This document shows positions 46,387 to 55,432 of a stretch of DNA of 64,000 bases, in pieces; the stretch's first letter is position 1, and every line of letters begins with the position of its first letter. Made by a program: the position numbers and the translations under genes. The stretch is from Burkholderiales bacterium (GTDB lineage: Bacteria > Pseudomonadota > Gammaproteobacteria > Burkholderiales > SG8-41). The notes beneath the pieces are model-generated. The model did not search any database. It saw only the letters and a program-made list of their open reading frames with translations, and was not told the DNA's origin. The stretch lies in assembly GCA_030683105.1 (NCBI GenBank), contig JAUXMZ010000069.1, positions 21,094-85,093 of the forward strand, in the 5' to 3' direction.

Positions 46387-46551
46387 TTAGTAAATCTCCT
46401 TTTAAGTTTTTCACCGCTGGGGATATCTGTTCGTATTGCGACAACCCCAACTGCTTTCCCCTCCCCAAACGGTGAGGTCGAGATCATTCTGCCAAACGGC
46501 GCCGCCCGACCGCAACAAAAACGTGACTTTTTCTCTGTATTTCCATCGGGT

Positions 46552-46569
46552 TGTTGCATCAATGCAACA
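46552..46569. promoter_or_regulatory. 18-bp palindrome upstream of the porin gene
   Basis: TGTTGCAT-CA-ATGCAACA has perfect 8-base arms. It lies 166 bases upstream of the porin start codon, a likely operator. Confidence 0.5.
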
Positions 46570-47072
46570 TGATGAATGAGGTTTGAGGTTTGCTTCCAAT
46601 TTGGCTGCGATGCCGTCTGCCTGATCGGTGAAATTTTAATTATCTCATTATAATCAATGGCATATGAATAAAATACCTTAACAGCGCGAGCCGTGAGCGG
46701 TAAGCGTCCGTGTGGTCCGTAGGGCGGGACGGGATTCCCGCCGCCAAGCAAGCCCCGAAGGGGGTGCCGCGAACCAAGCCCGCATCAAGTACATCCTTCA
46801 ACAGCGTATTAATTGTAATTGCACAGAGAGACGCCATAACTTGCTGTATTTATTCATTATAATTTGTTATTGATTAAGGGATTTTAACGGTGTTTAGATC
46901 GGCGCACCCGTCAGGCGGGTATTGAAATGAATTCATCGGCGGCTGATTGATTTTGTTACGGTCTATACGGAACGCCGGGTGGTCTGATCCGACCGCGATA
47001 CGGCATTTTGCCGGCCGTGAAAAGTGGCAAGCGTTGCTTGATTTGATCAAAATGGCCATTTAAAATACGGAA
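46570..47072. other. spacer with short repeats, no gene
   Basis: It contains a few GAGCCGT-type heptads (46687-46708) and a GTAGGGCGGGACGGGATTCC element (about 46719). At 46903-46946 there is a hairpin repeat ACCCGTCAGGCGGGTATTGA followed by ATTCATCGGCGGCTGAT. No coding region was recognised. The antitoxin promoter should be at its right end. Confidence 0.5.
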
Positions 47073-47318
47073 ATGGACATTACGGTTACAGAGTTCAAGC
47101 ACCACTGCCTGAAGATCATCCGCCGCGTGGAAGAAACCGGCAGGCCGGTCGCTATCACGCGCCGCGGCAAGGTGGTTGCGCGCCTGAATCCTTCGGGAGT
47201 GGCTGCGGGGCCCGGCAATCTGGCGCCCTGGGAGCAGTTGCGCGCGCTCGGTGGGCGGCTGCTGGCCAAGCCGGACGAATCGGTGCTGCGCGACGAGGAT
47301 TTCGAGGCGTTGCGTTGA
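47073..47318 (+). CDS. Phd/YefM-family antitoxin
   Basis: An 81-residue antitoxin. The N-terminal Phd fold MDITVTEFKHHCLKIIRRVE and GRPVAITRRGKVVARLNP bind DNA and autoregulate. The C-terminal tail (WEQLRALGGRL ... DEDFEALR) should wrap the toxin. It overlaps the PIN toxin gene by 4 bases, the standard antitoxin-first layout. Confidence 0.92.
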   Translation: MDITVTEFKHHCLKIIRRVEETGRPVAITRRGKVVARLNPSGVAAGPGNLAPWEQLRALGGRLLAKPDESVLRDEDFEALR

Positions 47319-47716
47319 GCGTTCTGCTCGACACGCATATCTGGGTGTGGTGGTTAACGCCGGGTTCTCCGCTATCGCGCGACGAGCGCAATGCGCTCGA
47401 CACCAAAGCTGTGCGCCGCGAGTTGTTCCTGCCGGCGATCAGCCTCTGGGAAGCCCAGGTGCTGCATGCCAAGCGGCGGCTCGAACTGCCGCTGCCTTTC
47501 GCCGAATGGCTCGCCCGCGCCAGCGACGAGAGGATGATTTCGGTGCTGCCGCTCAGCGTGGAGGTGGTACTCGCGCTTGACTTGCTGCCGGCGTCGTTTC
47601 ACGGCGATCCTGCCGACCGGCTCATAGTCGCAACCGCCCGCGCGCATGCACTGCCGCTCGCCACGCACGACACCGCCGTCCGTCGCTCCCGGATCGTGAA
47701 ACTGTGGAAACCATGA
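47315..47716 (+). CDS. VapC-type PIN-domain toxin
   Basis: A 133-residue PIN ribonuclease. The acidic residues are in LLDTHIWVWWL, the SLWEAQ segment and FHGDPADRLIVATA. These form the usual metal site, so the toxin should be active. It is paired with the upstream Phd antitoxin. Forty bases after its stop lies a remnant of an aldo/keto reductase tail. Confidence 0.92.
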   Translation: MSVLLDTHIWVWWLTPGSPLSRDERNALDTKAVRRELFLPAISLWEAQVLHAKRRLELPLPFAEWLARASDERMISVLPLSVEVVLALDLLPASFHGDPADRLIVATARAHALPLATHDTAVRRSRIVKLWKP

Positions 47717-47756
47717 ACGCCACGACGCAATTTACGTCTTTTCAATACGATCCCTC

Positions 47757-47795
47757 AAATCCCCAGCGCTTTCATCTAGCAGCCTGTCGGGCTTG
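47757..47795 (-). pseudogene. remnant of an aldo/keto reductase 3' end joined to an AGCAGCCTGTCG repeat
   Basis: On the minus strand, AGATGAAAGCGCTGGGGATT followed by TGA encodes MKALGI-stop, the exact C terminus of the reductase at 55901-56890 (one mismatch over the shared bases, apart from the stop). The match breaks where the TAGCAGCCTGTCG repeat begins (about 47778). Confidence 0.45.
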
Positions 47796-47802
47796 GCCCA
47801 TT

Positions 47803-48102
47803 CTACGCACGGGCGATGTCCGCATGCAGCTTCACGCCTAGGGCGCGTATCACTTTCAGGATGGTGGCAAAGCTCGGATTTCCCTCGCCGGACAGCGCCT
47901 TGTAAAGGCTTTCGCGTCCCAGTCCGGTCTCGCGAGCAAGCTGGCTCATGCCACGGGCACGAGCGATATTACCCAGCGCCTTGGCGATGAAGGCCGGATC
48001 GTCGCCGGCCTCCTCGAGGCAGGCGTCCAGATACAGCGCGATATCCTCATCGCTGTTCAGATGCTCGGCACTATCCCACTTCCGCAGTTTGATTTTTCCC
48101 AT
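47803..48102 (-). CDS. HigA-like (addiction-module antidote) XRE antitoxin
   Basis: A 99-residue helix-turn-helix protein. It has IAKALGNIARARGMSQLARE, then TGLGRESLYKALSGEGNPSF and TILKVIRALGVKLHADIA. This is the antidote family paired with RelE/ParE-like killer proteins. It follows its toxin gene by 2 bases. Confidence 0.92.
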   Translation of the reverse strand: MGKIKLRKWDSAEHLNSDEDIALYLDACLEEAGDDPAFIAKALGNIARARGMSQLARETGLGRESLYKALSGEGNPSFATILKVIRALGVKLHADIARA

Positions 48103-48104
48103 TT

Positions 48105-48401
48105 TTAACTCTCCAAGTCGCGCGCCACCCTCAGCGCGGTTTTAATGTCGGCCTGCTGCGTGGACTTATCTCCTCCAGCCAGAAGGATCACCCAATCGCG
48201 CCCAAAGCGCTTGAAATACACGCGATAACCCGCCCCATAGTGGACGCGCATTTCGGATACGCCCTTGCCCACAGGCCGGCAATCGCCGAAATTTCCTTCC
48301 TCCGCGCGGTCGATCCGCGCCTGAATACGCGCCTTTGCTATCCGGTCACGCAACCCCTCGAACCAAGCGTCAAATATCTCCGTGGTTTGAATCGTGTTCA
48401 C
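48105..48401 (-). CDS. RelE/HigB-type toxin (addiction-module killer protein)
   Basis: A 98-residue toxin of the phage-derived Gp49/RelE group. It has FDAWFEGLRDRIAKARIQAR, GDCRPVGKGVSEMRVHYGAG, YRVYFKRFGRDWVILLAGGD and KSTQQADIKTA. It probably cleaves mRNA on ribosomes. The toxin-first order is typical for this family. Confidence 0.93.
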   Translation of the reverse strand: MNTIQTTEIFDAWFEGLRDRIAKARIQARIDRAEEGNFGDCRPVGKGVSEMRVHYGAGYRVYFKRFGRDWVILLAGGDKSTQQADIKTALRVARDLES

Positions 48402-48496
48402 AATGCATATTGTATGTTATGGGATACGGTACGTCCAGCCTGCGCAGGATGCGGTTCCTGCGTCACCCAACTTGCCATGGCGTAATCGCCTGAACG

Positions 48497-50704
48497 TTAC
48501 ATCGCTGGCTCAACTGCAAAGCTTGCAGGCAGTTCCCCCCGCTGATAACGCTCCCACATCGTCACGTAAGCCGCCTCGATATGGCGCCGGAACCGGTCGG
48601 TGTCGAACAGGGGATAGGTCGTGCGATGGGCGGCCAGCTTGGCTCTGATACCGGCTAACATGTCAGGTGTCGTGGCAAGTTTGAACGCCAGCGCTTCGTA
48701 TTCTTCCAGGCCGCGGGTAATCAGTTCTGACAAGCCAACAGCATTGAGCAGACTGGCGGTCACCCGCCCGGCAAACGCATTTCCCGCGCACCCGAGAACG
48801 GGTAAACCCGCCCATAGCGCATCGCTGGCGGTGGTGTGCGCGTTGTACGGCAGCGTGTCCAAAAACAAATCGGCCAGCCGGTGGCGCGCGAGATGCTCCT
48901 CCAGCTTCATGCGGGGGGCAAACACCAGCCGCTGCGGCGCCACACCCCTGCGCTCCGCCTCATGCCGCAGATTGCGCGCCGCCACCGCATTGTCTTCCAG
49001 CAGCCACAGTACGCTGCCCTTGGCCTGATGCAACAGCCGCATCCAGACCTCGAATGTTTGAGGGGTGATCTTGTAATTGTTGTTAAAGCAGCAGAATACA
49101 AAGCCCGTCTCCGGCAGCCCGCACTCTGCGCGCGTGGGCGTGCGCTCCGCAATGCCGCGCCCGGCATCATTGACCTGGTAGCTGTCGGGCAGACAGACAA
49201 TTTTTTCCGTGTAGTACCCGTGATGCGCTGGCGGGACGACATGGCGGTCCGCAAGGATGTAGTCCATATAGTCCGCAGCCATCGTGCCCGGATAGCCCAG
49301 GTAATTGACCTGTATCGGCGCCGGGCGGTGCGCCAGGATGCCGGCGCGGGAGTCAACCGTAAATCCCTTCAGATCAACCGCAATATCGATTTCCATTTCC
49401 CGCAGCAGCTTTGCCACTTCAAGATCGCTTTTGTTACGGCAGTCGATGAAATGCCCGAAGGCGGCGCGCAGCCTGGCCCGCATGTCATCAGCCGCATCCG
49501 GGCCGAATGATATTGCCGTGGTCTCGAACCGATCCTTGTCGTGCGCCTCGAACAGTCCCGCCATCAGATAAGCGGTCGCGTGATTGTGAAAATCCCCCGA
49601 CAAATACGCCACGCGTATCCGGTCGTGCCGGTAACGCCGGCCTGTCCACAACGGCGCTGCTGGAGGATATTTGTCGGCAACATAAGTCCGCGCGCACAGC
49701 AACTGATCCGCGGCCGAATCCGAGATGGCGAGAAACGAAAACGGGATATCCACTTTCATCCCCTCTCTCACGCCCTGAATAATGCGCGCTGCATCTTGCG
49801 CATAGCCCGTCCAATCGCAGCAATACAACTGCGACTGAAACATCAGACCCAGCGCGTAATCCCAGTCAGGCGCGATCTCGAGCAGCCGTGCGACGCACTT
49901 GGCGGCATCTTCATGCCGTTTCAATTCCCGCAACACATTGCCGCGATTATTGAGCGCCGGGAGATGATCCGGGTGCATCACGAGCACCTTGTCAAAACAG
50001 GCCAGCGCCTCCTCGTAGCGTCCCAAATCCTGCAACACATTGCCGCGGTTGTTCAGCGCATCTGCGTAATCAGGCTCGATAGCCAGCGCCTGGTCGAGAC
50101 TGGCCAGCGCTTCTTCACAGCGTTTCAGCTCCCGCAGGGTGTTGCCGCGGTTGTTATGCAGCATCGCCACCTGCGGCATCAGCTTGAGCGCCTGCTCGTA
50201 ACTCGCCAGCGCCTCGTCGTAGCGCTTCAGATCGTGCAGCGCATTGCCGCGATTGGTCAGCACCTCGGGGCGGCCCGGAACCTGCGCCAGCACCCGATCG
50301 TAACTTGCCACCGCCTCCTCATGCCGCCTAAGCTGGGTAAGCACGTTGCCGCGGCTATAACTCGCCTCGGGATAGTTCGGGACCAGCGCCAGCGCCTGAC
50401 CGTAACTTTGCAAAGCAGCTTCAGGTTGGCCTGCCGCCGCTTGTATGTGCCCCAGATTCAGATGCGCTTCTGCCGATTGGGGATCGATCTTCACCGCTGC
50501 ACCGATCAATTCGAGCGCTTCCTCGTACCGCCCCCCCTGCGCCTTGATCATTCCCAGGTAGTGCAGGGCGTCAAAATTCCGCGCATCCTGGGCCAGCACC
50601 TGCCGGTAACACACTTCAGCTTCATCCGGCTTGCCCGCCTGGTGCAATTCCATACCGCGCTTCAGCGCACCGGCAATATCCTTGGTTGCGGGATTTTGAG
50701 GCAT
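48497..50704 (-). CDS. TPR-SPINDLY O-linked N-acetylglucosaminyltransferase-like protein (copy 1)
   Basis: A 735-residue GT41-type glycosyltransferase. About eight TPR repeats (residues 10-300, pattern NNRGNVLQDLGRYEEALACF) bind the acceptor. The catalytic half (about 345-735) has RYRHDRIRVAYLSGDFHNHA, DIAVDLKGFTVDSRAGILAH, QVNYLGYPGTMAADYMDYIL and DTLPYNAHTTASDALWAGLP. It should glycosylate Ser/Thr in cytoplasmic proteins. The ATG at 50704 follows AGGAG. Confidence 0.92.
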   Translation of the reverse strand: MPQNPATKDIAGALKRGMELHQAGKPDEAEVCYRQVLAQDARNFDALHYLGMIKAQGGRYEEALELIGAAVKIDPQSAEAHLNLGHIQAAAGQPEAALQSYGQALALVPNYPEASYSRGNVLTQLRRHEEAVASYDRVLAQVPGRPEVLTNRGNALHDLKRYDEALASYEQALKLMPQVAMLHNNRGNTLRELKRCEEALASLDQALAIEPDYADALNNRGNVLQDLGRYEEALACFDKVLVMHPDHLPALNNRGNVLRELKRHEDAAKCVARLLEIAPDWDYALGLMFQSQLYCCDWTGYAQDAARIIQGVREGMKVDIPFSFLAISDSAADQLLCARTYVADKYPPAAPLWTGRRYRHDRIRVAYLSGDFHNHATAYLMAGLFEAHDKDRFETTAISFGPDAADDMRARLRAAFGHFIDCRNKSDLEVAKLLREMEIDIAVDLKGFTVDSRAGILAHRPAPIQVNYLGYPGTMAADYMDYILADRHVVPPAHHGYYTEKIVCLPDSYQVNDAGRGIAERTPTRAECGLPETGFVFCCFNNNYKITPQTFEVWMRLLHQAKGSVLWLLEDNAVAARNLRHEAERRGVAPQRLVFAPRMKLEEHLARHRLADLFLDTLPYNAHTTASDALWAGLPVLGCAGNAFAGRVTASLLNAVGLSELITRGLEEYEALAFKLATTPDMLAGIRAKLAAHRTTYPLFDTDRFRRHIEAAYVTMWERYQRGELPASFAVEPAM

Positions 50705-50724
50705 CAAGACTCCTGAAAAGAAAA

Positions 50725-53343
50725 CTACGCTATAACCTCGACCGCAAAACTCTGCGGCGGCTCGCCGCGCTGATGGCGCTCCCACATCGTGATGTAGGCC
50801 GCCTCGATATGGCGGCGGAAACGATCCGTGTCGAACAGGGGATAGGTCGCGCGATGCTCAGCCAGCTTGGCACGGATGGCAGCAAGCTTCTCGGTATCCC
50901 CGGCCAATTCCAGCGCCAGCGCTTCATAGTCGCGCAGATTTTCAGTGATCAGTTCCGGCAGGCCCACGGCATGGAGCAGGCTGCCCGCCATGCGTGATGC
51001 AAACGCTTCTCCAGTGCAAGTCAGCACCGGCACGCCGGCCCACAGGGCATCACTGGCCGTTGTGCCCGCATTAAAAGGCAATGTGTCCAGAAACAGGTCC
51101 GCCAACCGGTAGCGGGCATAGTAATCCCCCAGACTCGACCACTGCGAGAATACCAGCCGTTCCGGAGCAACGCCGCGCCGCTCAGCCTCCTGCCGCAAAT
51201 TGCACGAAGCTACCTCGTAACTTTCAATCAACCACAGCACGCTGCCCTCAACTCGCAGCAGCAACCGCATCCAGACATCGAAGATCTGCGGTGCGATCTT
51301 GTAGGGGTTGTTAAAGCAGCAGAAGACGAACCCGGATCGAGGCAGGCCACATTCCGTGCGGGTGGGCGTGAGTCCTGCAATGCGGCGCTTGTCATCGTTG
51401 ACCTGGTAGGTCTCTGGCAAATACACGACCTTTTCGGCGTAATCAGCCCGGTGCTCTGGCGGGATAACGTAGCGGTCGGCCAAAATGTAGTCGATATAGT
51501 CCGCACCCATGGTGCCGGGAAAACCCAGATAGTTGATCTGAATCGGCGCCGGGCGTTGTGCCAATATTCCGGTGCGGCAGTCGGTGGTGTACCCCATCAG
51601 ATCCACCGCAATGTCCACCTCCATCTCACGCATCAACGCCGCCACCCCGGAGTCGCTCATCCCGCTGACGTCCACAAACCGGCCAAATGCCGCGGCAACC
51701 CGCCGCCCCATCTCGCTGTCTTCCCGGGGCCGGAACGACAGCGCAATCGTCTCGAAGCGCACCTGGTCATGTCTCTCAAACAAGCCTGCCATCAAATACG
51801 ACACCGCGTGCCCCCGGAGATCCCCAGACAAATACGCCACACGTATCCGATGATGCCGATACCGCTCGCCAGACCACGGTGGCTTGCCTAAGGCAGGATA
51901 CTTGTCAGCCGCATATGTGCGCGCACACATCAATTGTTCCGCTGCCGAGTCCGATATTGCAAGAAAGTAGAGCGGGAAGGTGATTTTTTTCCCCTCGTTT
52001 ATCCCCTGTACGACACGTTGCACATTGTTTTCAAAATCGCCCCAGTCACAGCAGACTATTTTTGCCTCCATCATGAGCCCTGCTGCATAGGGCCAATCGG
52101 GCGCCAAGCTGACCAAGCGTTCCATAACTTGAGCAGCTCCGTCGTATCGCCTGAGATCACGCAGTACGTTACTGAGATTAAAAAGTGCCGCAGTGTTGCC
52201 CGGATCAAGCATGAGCGCTTTTTCATAATCTGCCACGCATTCTACGTAGCGGCCAAGGTCCCGCATGACATTGCCGCGACTGGTCAGACCGTCGGGCCAC
52301 CCAGGATCGAGCGCCAGCGCACGCTCCAAACTCACCAGAGCTTCCCCGTATCGCTTCAGACGGCGCAATGCCTTGCTTCGATTGACCAGGGCTTCCACGC
52401 TTACGGGCTCCAGCGCCAGCGCGCGCTCCGCACTTAACAACGCTTCTTCATGCCGGTCCATCTCCATCAGCGAGATGGCGCGGTTGTTGATGGCCACCAC
52501 AGCATCGGGCTGCAATGCCAGGATGCGGTCAAAGGCCGTCAACGCCTCGGCATGCCGCCCCAGATCCTGCAGCACAGTGCTGCGGTTGTTGAGCGTTGCC
52601 ACATGAGCTGGATAGGATGCGAGCACCCGGTCAAAATCCGCCAGCGCCTCATCGTAGCGCTTCAGATTCCGCAGCACAGTGCCACGGTTGATCAGCGCAT
52701 CCGGGTAACCGGGCTTAAGTTCGAGTGCCTGCTCCAGGCTCGCCAGCGCTTCCCCATACCGCCCCAGCTCCCGCAATGTATTGCCGCGGTTGCTGTGCAG
52801 CATCGCCTCCCCCGGCACTAGTGCAAGCGCCCGATCAAAGCTCGCCAGCGCCTCCTCGTAACGACCGAGACCATGGAGGACATTGCCACGGTTATTCAGC
52901 ACCTCAGGCCAGTCCGGCGCCAGTGCCAATGCCCGGTCATAACTCGCCACAGCTTCCTCATGCCGGTCCAGTTTTCGCAGCGCGATGCCGCGGCCATTCA
53001 GGGCTTCGGGATACTGCGGCTTGATCGCCAGTGCCCGGTCATAACTCTGTAGTGCCGCCTCCGGATTGTCCGAGGCAAGTTGCACGCGTCCGAGGTTGGC
53101 ATGTGCCTCCGCAGCATCCGGCCGCACGTTTGCGGCAGATTCCAGCCACTTGAGCGCTTCGTTAAAGTCGCCGCCCTGCGCCCGCGCCAGCCCCAAATGC
53201 AGCAGCGCATCGAAATGGCGCGGCTCGCGTGCCAGCACTTGCCGGTATAGCGCTTCCGCCTCCTGCAGATTCCCTGCCCGGTGCAACTCCAGGCCGCGCC
53301 TCAGCGCACAGGCAACATTCCTGGACTCAGTGTTTCGGGACAT
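50725..53343 (-). CDS. TPR-SPINDLY O-linked N-acetylglucosaminyltransferase-like protein (copy 2)
   Basis: An 872-residue paralogue of the downstream copy with more TPR units (about twelve, residues 10-430). The catalytic half matches: RYRHHRIRVAYLSGDLRGHA, DIAVDLMGYTTDCRTGILAQ, QINYLGFPGTMGADYIDYIL and DTLPFNAGTTASDALWAGVP. The second gene follows after 20 bases, so this is a tandem duplication with divergence, mostly in TPR number. Different acceptor preference is likely. Confidence 0.92.
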   Translation of the reverse strand: MSRNTESRNVACALRRGLELHRAGNLQEAEALYRQVLAREPRHFDALLHLGLARAQGGDFNEALKWLESAANVRPDAAEAHANLGRVQLASDNPEAALQSYDRALAIKPQYPEALNGRGIALRKLDRHEEAVASYDRALALAPDWPEVLNNRGNVLHGLGRYEEALASFDRALALVPGEAMLHSNRGNTLRELGRYGEALASLEQALELKPGYPDALINRGTVLRNLKRYDEALADFDRVLASYPAHVATLNNRSTVLQDLGRHAEALTAFDRILALQPDAVVAINNRAISLMEMDRHEEALLSAERALALEPVSVEALVNRSKALRRLKRYGEALVSLERALALDPGWPDGLTSRGNVMRDLGRYVECVADYEKALMLDPGNTAALFNLSNVLRDLRRYDGAAQVMERLVSLAPDWPYAAGLMMEAKIVCCDWGDFENNVQRVVQGINEGKKITFPLYFLAISDSAAEQLMCARTYAADKYPALGKPPWSGERYRHHRIRVAYLSGDLRGHAVSYLMAGLFERHDQVRFETIALSFRPREDSEMGRRVAAAFGRFVDVSGMSDSGVAALMREMEVDIAVDLMGYTTDCRTGILAQRPAPIQINYLGFPGTMGADYIDYILADRYVIPPEHRADYAEKVVYLPETYQVNDDKRRIAGLTPTRTECGLPRSGFVFCCFNNPYKIAPQIFDVWMRLLLRVEGSVLWLIESYEVASCNLRQEAERRGVAPERLVFSQWSSLGDYYARYRLADLFLDTLPFNAGTTASDALWAGVPVLTCTGEAFASRMAGSLLHAVGLPELITENLRDYEALALELAGDTEKLAAIRAKLAEHRATYPLFDTDRFRRHIEAAYITMWERHQRGEPPQSFAVEVIA

Positions 53344-53717
53344 GAATATGGATGATGAAATCGTAAATGCTATTTTCGATTGCGGGGCTGCTTCGGCGTG
53401 CCCGCTTTGCTTTTAGCAACCAAATATTTTATCAAGCCCGACCAGCAAAAAAGTCCGCTCCAGCCGGCGAAAGAATACAGGGAGCGCGGAAATCCCGAGA
53501 TGTTTTTTTGAAGCAACCATCCAAACCATCGGACGCGCACTTTGTTCACGCGCCCGCCGGGCAGCGCCCGGTGCATGGCTGCGCATATCAAACCCATGCG
53601 ATCATACTCAAGCTTGGCTCAATCGGTGACTTGCCCAGCACATCAAGGAAAAACAACACTACTCCAATCGCAGGCCTGGATCATTGCCCCGTGATTTTCG
53701 CCACTGACGCCACCTTG
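53344..53717. other. 374-base AT-richer spacer, no gene recognised
   Basis: Open frames here read through the downstream glycosyltransferase in antisense and lack gene features. The promoter of the TPR glycosyltransferase pair should lie within. No repeat was seen. Confidence 0.4.
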
Positions 53718-54392
53718 CTAGTTCCCCCACTTTTCGATATACGCACGATATTTCTCAGTCCATTGCGCCGTACCGAATGCGCCACTGCTCTGGTGTGTCA
53801 GGCAGATCGGCCATGTTCCCAGGCGCAATCCGCATTGTCTTGCGCTACGGCAAAAATCCATGTCGTAGAAATGAAAATCAAAACGCGGGTCAAACAACAC
53901 CCCGTTAGATTTCAGGGCCGATTTCTTGGCGGCCAGGAAAACACCATCCAGGAGTTCGCAAGCAGCAGGGACTTTTCCATAATTAGAAATTGAGCCAAAC
54001 GGCATTTTCCCGTGCGCAACAGACCCGCTGAGGTTGGCTTTGTCATCCCAGGTAAAGCTGGTGTCCAAAAATGCCCAAGCAGGTTGGTGTGGGACTTTGT
54101 GCTTATTGCCTGCAACGCCAATCACATCATATGTCCGCATTCCTTCGATGATCCGATCTGAAAGAAAATAGTCGTCAATCCAGACGTCGTCATGAATGAA
54201 GACGAGTATGTCATTGCTGTCCCCTGCCGATATGCGTTCATTATAAATCTCGGGCAGGCCACGACGGTTTGCAAAAGCTACCCGCGGAACCAGCCGATTA
54301 TCATACTCAAGGCGTCGCAGTGAAATGCCCAGCGCAGATCCGCTCCAGAAATCGCTTTCTGACAATCTTGTCGCGCTGACGATATCAATCAT
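53718..54392 (-). CDS. StrF-like glycosyltransferase-fold protein
   Basis: A 224-residue GT-A-like protein. It has SNDILVFIHDDVWIDDYFL (an acidic metal motif), DVIGVAGNKHKVPHQPAW and a C-terminal DPRFDFHFYDMDFCRSARQC with GTWPICLTHQSSGAF. This matches the StrF/Glyco_tranf_2_5 group. GC content is lower than in neighbouring genes, suggesting transfer. Donor and acceptor are unknown; the neighbouring SPINDLY proteins hint at a glycosylation locus. Confidence 0.8.
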   Translation of the reverse strand: MIDIVSATRLSESDFWSGSALGISLRRLEYDNRLVPRVAFANRRGLPEIYNERISAGDSNDILVFIHDDVWIDDYFLSDRIIEGMRTYDVIGVAGNKHKVPHQPAWAFLDTSFTWDDKANLSGSVAHGKMPFGSISNYGKVPAACELLDGVFLAAKKSALKSNGVLFDPRFDFHFYDMDFCRSARQCGLRLGTWPICLTHQSSGAFGTAQWTEKYRAYIEKWGN

Positions 54393-54441
54393 GAAGGATA
54401 CCAGTAGGGGGTTGTCAAAAAAATTTTGTTTGCCCGGAATT

Positions 54442-54618
54442 TCAGGTCACGCCTAGGGGAATACGTTCCCTGGACTGGATGGCAAACCAATGCAGCGCCG
54501 CCTTCCATTCGCCGAGGAACGGCCGCTGATTCCCAACCGGCTTGCAAAGGCTCATGTTAACCGCCTCGTTGGCATTGGCCGCAAGGATTAACTTCAGGAA
54601 CTCTAATGGGTAATGCAC
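54442..54618 (-). CDS. possible 58-residue protein
   Basis: The frame from GTG at 54618 encodes MHYPLEFLKLILAANANEAV and ends in SRERIPLGVT. Composition is protein-like, but there is no good Shine-Dalgarno and no family match. It may be a fragment of a lost gene. Confidence 0.3.
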   Translation of the reverse strand: MHYPLEFLKLILAANANEAVNMSLCKPVGNQRPFLGEWKAALHWFAIQSRERIPLGVT

Positions 54619-54769
54619 CGTGACTTATTATAGGTTGATCAGCCGGGGAGCGCTTTGATCACGTACTGGAGCGGCATTGCGTCGGACACCGCCAGATCGG
54701 GGTCTGCGCCGCAAACCTCGGCCATCCTGCGAATAACCCCAGGGGCCGGGCCGCGGTTCGTCTCATCAA

Positions 54770-54963
54770 AAAACCGCGTCCCAGTGGCGCATAGGCCATG
54801 AATGCAATCTCCAGTTCGCGGCACGCCGGCAGCACGTCGTTCTCGACATCGCGGCTCCACAGCGAGTACTCGGTCTCGACCGCCGCAATCGGATGCACTT
54901 TGTGCGCGCGGCGCAGGGTTTCCGGTCCGGCTTCCGACAGCACCAGATGGCGAACCTTCCCGC
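54770..54963 (-). pseudogene. partial duplicate of the aldo/keto reductase gene
   Basis: About 193 bases match 56261-56454 inside the intact reductase gene with only a handful of differences. They correspond to reductase residues from about [13 protein letters not shown] through [11 protein letters not shown]. Both ends are cut: unrelated sequence follows on the downstream side and CCCCGGAGGGGG-type repeats on the upstream side. Both copies have the same orientation, 1491 bases apart, with a toxin-antitoxin module between. Confidence 0.88.
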
Positions 54964-55085
54964 CGCGGAGCAAGTCCCCGGAGGGGGCGCCGCGGAGTAA
55001 GCACCCCTCGAGGGGGTGTTGTAAAGAAGGTGTTGTGAAAAATCCCCGGAGGGGGCTCCAGGCTGCGCAAAGCGGGTCCCCCGCA
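54961..55085. repeat. GC-rich hairpin repeats (CCCCGGAGGGGG type)
   Basis: Three short hairpins occur here: TCCCCGGAGGGGG (twice, near 54975 and 55040) and CACCCCTCGAGGGGGTG (near 55008), with GCCGCGGAG spacers. They abut the broken reductase copy. Confidence 0.7.
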
Positions 55086-55180
55086 TCACCCCATAGGCAC
55101 CGTGTCACGGACGCAAGCAATTGCCAGGCGCGGGCGGCTGCGCTAGAATTCTTACCAGGTATTACTTATAGGAGCGCCCT

Positions 55181-55432
55181 ATGGCAGCCGTATCGGTCAC
55201 CAGCAAAGGACAGGTCACCATCCCCAAACGGGTGAGGGATGCGCTCGGCATCACCCCTGGCAGCAAGGTTGATTTCGAAGTCGCGGGCGCGGGCGCGCGA
55301 CTTAAAGTTGTCAGGAAAAACATGCCTACGCGGCCGGAGGATGGCCCGAACATCCTCAATTACAAAGGCAAGGCAGCGACGCTGGAGGAGATGGAGGAGG
55401 CGATCGCGCGCGGCGCGCAGAATTCGCTATGA
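55181..55432 (+). CDS. AbrB/MazE-type (VapB) antitoxin
   Basis: An 83-residue antitoxin with an N-terminal swapped-hairpin DNA-binding domain: VTSKGQVTIPKRVRDALGIT and GSKVDFEVAGAGARLKV. A toxin-binding tail (TLEEMEEAIARGAQ) follows. GGAGCG sits ahead of the ATG. It overlaps the PIN toxin by 4 bases. Confidence 0.93.
   Translation: MAAVSVTSKGQVTIPKRVRDALGITPGSKVDFEVAGAGARLKVVRKNMPTRPEDGPNILNYKGKAATLEEMEEAIARGAQNSL

Noticed and set aside
54393..55180. remnant of an insertion sequence as the cause of the broken reductase copy
   Set aside because: No transposase motif, terminal inverted repeat or target duplication could be found; only GC-rich hairpins and the reductase fragment are visible.
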